Positions 59,072 through 64,000 of a stretch of DNA of 64,000 bases are shown here, in pieces. The position numbers and the translations under genes were made by a program. How positions within the stretch are numbered: the first letter of the stretch is position 1; every line of letters starts with the position of its first letter. The DNA lies in the NCBI RefSeq assembly GCF_004801415.1, contig NZ_SSNX01000012.1:39373-103372 (forward strand), written 5' to 3'. The stretch is from Deinococcus sp. KSM4-11 (GTDB lineage: Bacteria; Deinococcota; Deinococci; Deinococcales; Deinococcaceae). The notes under the pieces were generated by a model that made no database searches, had not been told where the DNA came from, and saw only the letters and a list, made by a program, of their open reading frames with translations.

Positions 59072-59620
59072 TCATGCTGACGGTTTCGGCGGGTGCGCCC
59101 AGGTGGTCAGGTCGCCGTCGTCCCGACTCCAGCTGATCCCGGTGCGTTCGAAGCCCACCTTCTCCAGCACGCGCTCGCTGGCGCGGTTGGTCACGGCCGT
59201 GTCCGCCGTCACGCGACGGACGCCGGGGAGGGTATGCAGGTGCGTGACCAGGGCACCGACCGCCTCGGTCGCGTAGCCGTGGCCCCACACGGCGGGGTTC
59301 ATGCCGTAGCCGATCTCCAGGTCGCCCGCTGCATTCGTGTGGCCGGTGGTGCCCAGTTGCCCGATGGCCTGGGGGTGGGCGCGCGTCACGACGGTGAAGG
59401 AGGTGTCCGGCTGCACGTCTTCCTGCCGGGGGTGCAGCCGGGCCAGGATGGCCGGGAAGAAGTGCAGGGGATCGCCGGGCCACTCGGCCGGGAAGTGTAC
59501 GCGCAGCGGGCCGTCGGGGCCAGCGCAGTCCAGATCGAAGGAGGAGCGTTCCAGCCGCTGCTGGATCATGCGGCGGGTCAGGGGCAGCAGCAGCGTACGC
59601 GGGGTGATCAGGATCGCCAC
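59072..59620 (-). CDS. GNAT-family N-acetyltransferase (RimJ/RimL type)
   Basis: The 182-residue protein has TPRTLLLPLTRRMIQQRLE at the start, GDLEIGYGMNPAVWGHGYATEAVGALVTHLHT (the acetyl-CoA loop GHGYAT) and TAVTNRASERVLEKVGFERTG, the RimJ/L hallmarks. The usual substrate is a protein or peptide N-terminus. The start is GTG, 5 bp after TACGCT, a leaderless GTG start. Confidence 0.89.
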   Translation of the reverse strand: MAILITPRTLLLPLTRRMIQQRLERSSFDLDCAGPDGPLRVHFPAEWPGDPLHFFPAILARLHPRQEDVQPDTSFTVVTRAHPQAIGQLGTTGHTNAAGDLEIGYGMNPAVWGHGYATEAVGALVTHLHTLPGVRRVTADTAVTNRASERVLEKVGFERTGISWSRDDGDLTTWAHPPKPSA

Positions 59621-59767
59621 ACCGCAGCGTATCCGCCCAGGGGCCGGTGGTGGGCGCTAGATGACCGGCGCCGGTGGGCCCGCTGCGGGCTAGACTCGGC
59701 AGACCGCTTTGCGCACGACCCCGGGCACCCGCAGTCCAGGACACAGCAGTGCCGCCCCCCGTTTCAC

Positions 59768-60439
59768 ATGACCGACCCCGCCACACCGCACCCCGACCCC
59801 CAGTCCGCGCCGTCCGCCCGCCCGGTTCTGGGCAAGCGCGCGCTGCTGCTCGCGGACATGGTGCATCCCTTCGTGTACCGCGAGAGTTTCCCGAACGGCG
59901 TGCCGGACGTGGATCTGGTGCTGGCTGCCGGGGACCTGCCCGGCTCGTACCTGGAGTTTGTGGCGAGCAAACTGACCGTGCCGGTCGTGTACGTGCACGG
60001 GAACCACGCCAATGAGCTGGTGGTGAACGAGGATGATCACCGCGTGCCGCCCCGGGGGGTGATCGCCGCGCACCGCCGCGTGGTCGAGGAAGCTGGCCTG
60101 CGGATCGCCGGGTGGGGCGGCGCGCCCCGCTACCGGCAGGGCGGTACCGGCCAGTATTCGCCCGCCGAGGCGAGGTGGGGGCTGGGCCTGCTGTCCCTGA
60201 GGGCGCGCCATGGCGTGGACGTATTTCTCACGCACGCGCCGCCGCTCGGCCCACACGCCGGGCCGGATTTCGCTCACCGGGGGGATCCGGAGATCACGCG
60301 CTTCATGGCGCGGCGCCAGCCCAGCGTGCTCGTGCACGGCCACATCCACGAGTACGACGGCAAGAAACTGGAGTACGTGGACGAACAGCTGGGCATCCGG
60401 GTGCTGAACGCTTACGGCTACCGCATCGTCGATCTGTGA
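59768..60439 (+). CDS. Calcineurin-like metallophosphoesterase
   Basis: The 223-residue protein has the binuclear metal motifs in order: LLLADMVHP (Asp and His), LVLAAGDLPG, VYVHGNHANE, FLTHAPP and LVHGHIHEYDG. This is the class III phosphoesterase fold (YfcE/MPPE-like). The Asp-x-Met-Val-His first motif is slightly unusual (D-x-H is the norm). Substrate unknown. The ATG at 59768 has no clear ribosome site; a TAGACT box about 70 bp up (59692-59697) may be the promoter. Confidence 0.88.
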   Translation: MTDPATPHPDPQSAPSARPVLGKRALLLADMVHPFVYRESFPNGVPDVDLVLAAGDLPGSYLEFVASKLTVPVVYVHGNHANELVVNEDDHRVPPRGVIAAHRRVVEEAGLRIAGWGGAPRYRQGGTGQYSPAEARWGLGLLSLRARHGVDVFLTHAPPLGPHAGPDFAHRGDPEITRFMARRQPSVLVHGHIHEYDGKKLEYVDEQLGIRVLNAYGYRIVDL

Positions 60440-60641
60440 GGGCCAGGACGGGCTGGGAAGCGTCAGCCCAGGGTGGATGCTGTGCCAGTTGGCTTAAAGC
60501 TTGATTGGCGCGTCGCACATACGGTGCCATATCCTCCATGCCACACTTCCTGTACGGCAGCACCATCAGCACCACACTGGTCATCGTGGCCGGTCGTCGT
60601 TCCGTATCTGCCACAGGGGGAGACGCCCACCCCTTCATCAA

Positions 60642-60697
60642 CGGGCGTGCGAGCGGGCCACCAGCGGCCACAGGAGGGTTCGAGTCCCTCCGCCCGC
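60642..60697 (+). other. tRNA-like relic (T-arm and acceptor 3' half, no anticodon arm)
   Basis: GAGGG-TTCGAGT-CCCTC at 60674-60690 is a canonical T-arm (TTCRA in the 7-base loop), followed by CGCCCGC at 60691-60697 as an acceptor 3' strand. CGGGCG at 60642-60647 can pair with CGCCCG. Between them is a D-arm-like TGCGAGCGGGCCA, but no anticodon stem fits. No CCA follows. It looks like a truncated tRNA (Leu/Ser type). The rest of 60440-60804 shows no gene that I can support. Confidence 0.45.
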
Positions 60698-60716
60698 CGA
60701 ACCCATCAAGACCACG

Positions 60717-60742
60717 GCGGCCAGGATGAAATGCCTGGCCGC
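60717..60742 (+). terminator. Terminator hairpin after the tRNA-like relic
   Basis: GCGGCCAGG and CCTGGCCGC pair perfectly over 9 bp with an 8-base loop and are followed by TGCTCTT. The position 19 bp after the T-arm/acceptor is where a tRNA gene terminator would be. Confidence 0.7.
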
Positions 60743-60804
60743 TGCTCTTCAGTCACAAAGGCGGGAGCGAGGCCGCGAACGCCGCGACCCGCTACGATCT
60801 GCCC

Positions 60805-61230
60805 ATGACGTCCAACGCCCGGCACTTGCGGGAGTTTCACCGCGCCATCGGCCTGACCCCACCGGAGGCACCTACCGTCCCCAGGGGCGAGCTGTTGGCC
60901 CTGCGTCGCACCCTGATCGAGGAAGAGGTCGCGGAGGTGAACGCCGAGTTCGCGGTTCTGGCCGCGCGCCTGGAGGCCGGTGAGACTCCCGGCCCGGACG
61001 CCCTGGTGGCCCTGGCGCACGAACTCGCCGACCTGCTGTATGTCACCTACGGCGCGCTGGATACCCTGGGTGTGGATGCGGACGCTGTGTTCGCGGAGGT
61101 GCACCGCGCGAACCTGACCAAGGCGAGCGGCCCGCGCCGCGCCGACGGCAAACAGCTCAAGCCCGAGGGCTGGCAGCCGGCCGACGTGGCCGGCGTGCTG
61201 GCCCGGCAGGGAACCGGCGGCCTGGACTGA
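60805..61230 (+). CDS. MazG-fold nucleotide pyrophosphohydrolase (DR2231-like)
   Basis: The 141-residue all-helical protein has metal-binding clusters LIEEEVAEVNAEF (EEEVAE) and LAHELADLLYVTYGAL (ExxD), and NLTKASGPRRADGKQLKPEGW toward the end. D. radiodurans DR2231 has the same layout and is a dUTP/dNTP pyrophosphohydrolase in the MazG superfamily, so dUTP or damaged-nucleotide removal is likely. TACGAT lies 6 bp before the ATG. It converges toward ddrB, 23 bp away. Confidence 0.9.
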   Translation: MTSNARHLREFHRAIGLTPPEAPTVPRGELLALRRTLIEEEVAEVNAEFAVLAARLEAGETPGPDALVALAHELADLLYVTYGALDTLGVDADAVFAEVHRANLTKASGPRRADGKQLKPEGWQPADVAGVLARQGTGGLD

Positions 61231-61253
61231 AAGCCACGTTCAGAAAGCACGGT

Positions 61254-61817
61254 TCAGAACGGCGTTTCTTCCTCGACCGCCTGCGGGGCCGGGCGGGCGG
61301 CGGGTGCGCTGGGGGCGGGCCGGGTGGGAGCCGGGCGCGCCGCCTGGGGCTGTGACGGCTGCGGCTGGGCTGCCCGACCGCCACCGCCGGGGAGGGCGTA
61401 GCGATCCTGTCGTTTGCCGCCCCGGAAGATCGCCAGGGTGACGTACTCGAACTCTCCGTCGGACTTCTCGCGCAGGTGATCTGGATCGGTGCTTTTCGCG
61501 CCGCGCGAGTACTTCACGGCGGCGGGGAGTTTCATCTTGCGGCTGTCCACGGCTTCCAGTTCACGGCGGCGGTACGCGTGCCCCTTGTGGATCACGAGTT
61601 CCTCGCCGTCGGGGCTGATCCATTTGCGCGCGCCGATCAGCGTCCAGTCGAAGTCGGGTTCGTTGTCGAGCGGGAACTGATAGCCGCCGGTGGGCACCTC
61701 GCCGCTCGTCCAGCCGAGGCGGCCGTACTGGCGCTGGACATCCAGCAGTTTGTCAGCGCTGTCCACGTCGACCGTGACGCGCGCTCCGAGATCCGTCAGA
61801 AATTCAATATGTAACAC
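61254..61817 (-). CDS. ddrB: DNA damage response single-stranded-DNA-binding protein DdrB
   Basis: The 187-residue protein has the DdrB core LLDVQRQYGRLGWTSGEVP, FDWTLIGARKW, ELVIHKGHAYRRREL, PAAVKYSRGAKS and LAIFRGGKR, followed by a Pro/Ala/Gln-rich tail (from ~140) ending EEETPF, an SSB-like acidic C-tip. DdrB is specific to Deinococcus, forms pentamers, binds ssDNA and promotes single-strand annealing after heavy irradiation. The start is GTG (61815-61817) with AAGGAGGG 3 bp upstream. A radiation/desiccation response motif at 61827-61843 places it in the DdrO/IrrE regulon. Confidence 0.96.
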   Translation of the reverse strand: MLHIEFLTDLGARVTVDVDSADKLLDVQRQYGRLGWTSGEVPTGGYQFPLDNEPDFDWTLIGARKWISPDGEELVIHKGHAYRRRELEAVDSRKMKLPAAVKYSRGAKSTDPDHLREKSDGEFEYVTLAIFRGGKRQDRYALPGGGGRAAQPQPSQPQAARPAPTRPAPSAPAARPAPQAVEEETPF

Positions 61818-61826
61818 AGTCCCTCC

Positions 61827-61843
61827 TTACGTAAATAACATAA
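61827..61843. promoter_or_regulatory. Radiation/desiccation response motif (DdrO operator) upstream of ddrB
   Basis: On the minus strand TTATGTTATTTACGTAA matches the 17-bp RDRM palindrome TTATGTCATTGACATAA at 14 of 17 positions. It lies 9 bp before the ddrB start codon and overlaps the SD region edge, where DdrO would repress until cleaved by IrrE. Confidence 0.88.
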
Positions 61844-61874
61844 CACAGTTTGGGGAGTTGGTGGAGGGAGGTGC

Positions 61875-62684
61875 TCAGGCCCGCCGGGTCAGCACGTAGA
61901 ACGCGCGCTCGCCCTCGCGCGCCAGCCCACTGACCTCATAGTCACGGGCCAGATACGCCGACAGCGCCGCCCGCAGGGCCAGACGCCACGCCCTACGGGT
62001 GGCCGGTTCCAGGGCCTCCGGGCGAACAGGCACCTCGACCAGCACGCGCCCTGATTCCAGCGCATCATCCACAGGCCCCGGCTCCTGGCGATCCGGCTCT
62101 GCGGCCAGGGCCAGTTCCCCCTCGACACGCTCGGGTGGCCGTTCCACGGGCGCGGTGGTCAGATCCCACTCGATCATCAGCCGGTCGGCGGGTTCCGCCG
62201 CGTTCCGGTCGTCCGACAGGGCGTACCAGTCCGGGTGGTAGGTGCGGGCCACCGCCCCCAGCTTGCCCAGGTTCAGGCGGGCGTTGCGGGCCACCATCGG
62301 GTCAAAGGTCCACGTCATCCGCGTGTACCCCTGTGCCAGCGCCCGCGCCCGCTGTGCGAGCTTCAGCACCACCGCCACGCCGCTGCCCCGCCACTCGGGC
62401 CGCACGGCCAGCAGATGCGAGTGGTGCCACCCCTGACCGTCCACGCGGGCCGGAAACCCGTAGGCCAGCCCCACCGGCACCTCCTGCTGGTCGCCCGCCG
62501 CCGGGTATGCGGCCAGGACAATGCCGCCCGTCGCCGCGCTGATCCGGAACATGGTGCCCGGCAACACCTCGCGGTCGGCATAGCCCCACGCAGCCACCTG
62601 CACGTCCTCCAGCGCCCTCATGGCCCACGGATCCGTCACGTCGCGGATCACGAAGGCCCGGTCGGTGTCAGTGGTGGCGCTCAA
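61875..62684 (-). CDS. GNAT-family acyltransferase coupled to NSAR-like racemase (possible amino acid N-succinyltransferase)
   Basis: The 269-residue protein is larger than most GNATs. It has [47 protein letters not shown], then [32 protein letters not shown] (acetyl/acyl-CoA loop RGSGVA) and [37 protein letters not shown] YALSDDRN. A ~90-residue C-terminal part follows. The start is TTG overlapping the stop of the racemase gene (TTGA). In Geobacillus, a GNAT partner of N-succinylamino acid racemase succinylates D-amino acids; the same role is inferred here. Confidence 0.87.
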   Translation of the reverse strand: MSATTDTDRAFVIRDVTDPWAMRALEDVQVAAWGYADREVLPGTMFRISAATGGIVLAAYPAAGDQQEVPVGLAYGFPARVDGQGWHHSHLLAVRPEWRGSGVAVVLKLAQRARALAQGYTRMTWTFDPMVARNARLNLGKLGAVARTYHPDWYALSDDRNAAEPADRLMIEWDLTTAPVERPPERVEGELALAAEPDRQEPGPVDDALESGRVLVEVPVRPEALEPATRRAWRLALRAALSAYLARDYEVSGLAREGERAFYVLTRRA

Positions 62685-63790
62685 GGGTGGAATTCCTCCT
62701 GCACCTCGGCGATGCTCTCCACGAACTCGCGGTTCAGCGTCACGCCGATGCCCGGCCCCGTGGGCACCGGCATCAGGCCGTCATGGGCTTCCAGCGGCTC
62801 GTTCACCACGTCCGTCTCCCAGTAGCGGCTCGCGCTGCTCGTGTCGCCCGGCAGCGTGAACCCTGGCAGGGTCGAGAGGTGGATGTTGTGCGCGCGGCCC
62901 ACCCCGCTCTCCAGCATGCCGCCGCACCACACCGGCGCCCCGAAGGCCTGCGCAATGTCATGCACGCGCCGCGCCTCCGCGTGACCGCCCACCCGCGCGA
63001 CCTTCACGTTGATAACGCGCCCCGCGTCCAGCGCCAGGCCTTTGCGGGCATCGGCGGCGCTCGCCACGCTCTCGTCCAGGCACAGCGGCGTGGCCAGGCG
63101 GCCCTGGAGTGTCGCGTGATCCACCAGGTCATCCCACGCCAGCGGCTGTTCGATGTACGTCAGCCCGAACGCGTCGAGCGCCCGTAGCCGGCCCGTGTCG
63201 GCCAGCGTGTACGCCGAGTTCGCGTCCACCGTCAGGCGGATGTCCGGGAAGGCTTCCCGCACGGCACGCACCGGCTGCACGTCCCAGCCAGGTTTGATCT
63301 TCAACTTGATCCGCCGGTAGCCCTGCTCCACATGGCGGCGCACCACGTCCACGGTCGCCGCCTCGTCCGCCTGGATGCCCAGGCTCACGCCCACTTCCAC
63401 ACTGTCCTTGCGGCCGCCCAATAGCGTGCCCAGCGGAACGTTCAGCATCCGCGCCCACAGATCCCACGCGGCCATCTCGACCATGGCGCGCGCCATGCGG
63501 TTCCCGCGGAACGACCCCAGGGCGTCCTCCAGCGCCTCGGGATTCGCGAAGGTACGGCCCAGGATGCGCGGCAGGAACACCTCGCGCAGCAGGTGCAACC
63601 CGCCCGCAATCGTTTCCTCACGGTACATGGGCGCAAATTCCATGGTGCCTTCCGACAGGCCCTGCACTCCATCGCCGTGCAGCACCAGCAAGGGCACGAT
63701 CTTCTCGGTCTGCACGCCGAAACTCGTCTCGAACCGGAATTTCAGCGGCAGGCGCACGACCATCAGTTCAGCAGCATGGATACGGAGCAT
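62681..63790 (-). CDS. N-succinylamino acid racemase / o-succinylbenzoate synthase (enolase superfamily)
   Basis: The 369-residue enzyme has catalytic Lys164 (KLKIKPG) and Lys263 (NVKVARVGG) and metal ligands Asp189 (VDANS), Glu214 (YIEQPL) and Asp239 (CLDES), the exact pattern of the NSAR/OSBS (N-acylamino acid racemase) group known from D. radiodurans and Amycolatopsis. It may serve menaquinone synthesis (OSBS) or racemise N-succinyl amino acids. The overlapping GNAT gene favours the racemase role. The ATG is at 63788-63790; a longer frame upstream has no support. Confidence 0.93.
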   Translation of the reverse strand: MLRIHAAELMVVRLPLKFRFETSFGVQTEKIVPLLVLHGDGVQGLSEGTMEFAPMYREETIAGGLHLLREVFLPRILGRTFANPEALEDALGSFRGNRMARAMVEMAAWDLWARMLNVPLGTLLGGRKDSVEVGVSLGIQADEAATVDVVRRHVEQGYRRIKLKIKPGWDVQPVRAVREAFPDIRLTVDANSAYTLADTGRLRALDAFGLTYIEQPLAWDDLVDHATLQGRLATPLCLDESVASAADARKGLALDAGRVINVKVARVGGHAEARRVHDIAQAFGAPVWCGGMLESGVGRAHNIHLSTLPGFTLPGDTSSASRYWETDVVNEPLEAHDGLMPVPTGPGIGVTLNREFVESIAEVQEEFHP

Positions 63791-63930
63791 GTTCTCAGTA
63801 TGGAGCGCGAACCCGCCCTGATCGCGGAGGATCGGCGACGAGGACTGATCACTATCAGGAGTCTGGTCACTAAAGTCTGGGTGAATTCGACACTCTTTCG
63901 GAGCATCGAGCGAATGTGATGATGCAGGGG

Positions 63931-63959
63931 TTGACACGTGACGACCTCGCGAGTATTGT
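63931..63959 (+). promoter_or_regulatory. Consensus-like sigma-70 promoter for the gene running off the window end
   Basis: TTGACA (63931-63936) and TATTGT (63954-63959) are separated by exactly 17 bp. The spacer ends in the palindrome CTCGCGAG (63946-63953). It lies 27 bp upstream of an ATG with a GGAGG site. The stretch 63791-63930 shows nothing else clear. Confidence 0.82.
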
Positions 63960-63986
63960 TTCTGAGCCTCCACGGAGGCGGGATGC

Positions 63987-64000
63987 ATGACAGGTGAAGC
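63987..64000 (+). CDS. Start of a plus-strand gene, truncated by the window edge
   Basis: ATG at 63987-63989 opens MTGE and runs off the end. GGAGG (63974-63978) lies 8 bp before it, downstream of the strong promoter at 63931-63959. An ATG four bases earlier stops after four codons. Identity cannot be told. Confidence 0.55.

Noticed and set aside
60600..60700. Complete tRNA-Leu or tRNA-Ser gene, or tmRNA
   Set aside because: No full 7-bp 5' acceptor strand, anticodon stem or CCA can be placed; only the T-arm side is convincing.

Overview
The window is chromosomal DNA from a Deinococcus species. The best single marker is ddrB (61254-61817, minus), the Deinococcus-specific single-stranded-DNA-binding repair protein, with a 17-bp radiation/desiccation response motif (RDRM) just upstream. 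Supporting signs are very high GC content, a HAIR-type (HspR) operator at dnaK, a DR2231-like MazG-fold nucleotide hydrolase, menaquinone rather than ubiquinone chemistry, and a large number of genes whose start codon lies 5-8 bases after a TANNNT -10 box (leaderless transcripts, a known Deinococcus trait). I see no insertion sequence, prophage, CRISPR array, rRNA or complete tRNA; the region reads as ordinary core and accessory chromosome.

Layout. 1-426: 5' end of dnaK with a consensus-like promoter and HspR-type operator. 493-7400: a six-gene amino-sugar locus on the minus strand (RpiR regulator, solute-binding protein, two permeases, double-SIS isomerase, GH3 glycosidase), with no transporter ATPase of its own. 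7621-8514: aguB; its pathway partner aguA is at 22587-23645 and an arginase-family gene is at 58042-58971. 8589-10067: two stress-like genes of unclear role and a small membrane protein. 10121-12471: a TPR-AAA+ ATPase and a TPR membrane protein. 12552-16123: an ABC exporter with its own DesK/DesR-type two-component system. 16302-21377: lipoproteins, thrC, a DsbA-like protein and an APH-like kinase. 21436-25861: tandem GNAT, aguA, small proteins and an RNase II/R enzyme. 26058-28519: a DUF4097/SHOCT-like/DUF2089 cluster in which one short helical motif recurs in three proteins.

28527-38119: csaA, GNAT, a CRP-family regulator divergent from an acyl-CoA dehydrogenase gene whose promoter contains an 18-bp dyad, a membrane/coiled-coil protein, a TAXI binding protein, a peptidoglycan-binding protein, an AMIN-amidase, an alkyltransferase-like protein and a membrane cytochrome c. 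38103-42239: LysR/methyltransferase pair, menaquinone methyltransferase, GNAT and kbl. 42295-44964: a TetR-MFS efflux-tautomerase unit with near-identical palindromes before the regulator and the pump. 45000-50748: APC permease, two related lipoproteins, lpdA and a PAS membrane protein. 50911-54912: dnaE with a large lineage-specific insertion. 55199-60439: DUF488, GNATs, dus, DinB-like protein, arginase and phosphoesterase. 60440-60804: a tRNA-like relic followed by a terminator. 60805-63790: DR2231-like hydrolase, ddrB, and a GNAT plus N-succinylamino-acid-racemase pair that together resemble a D-to-L amino acid conversion pathway. The window closes with a consensus promoter and the first codons of a plus-strand gene.
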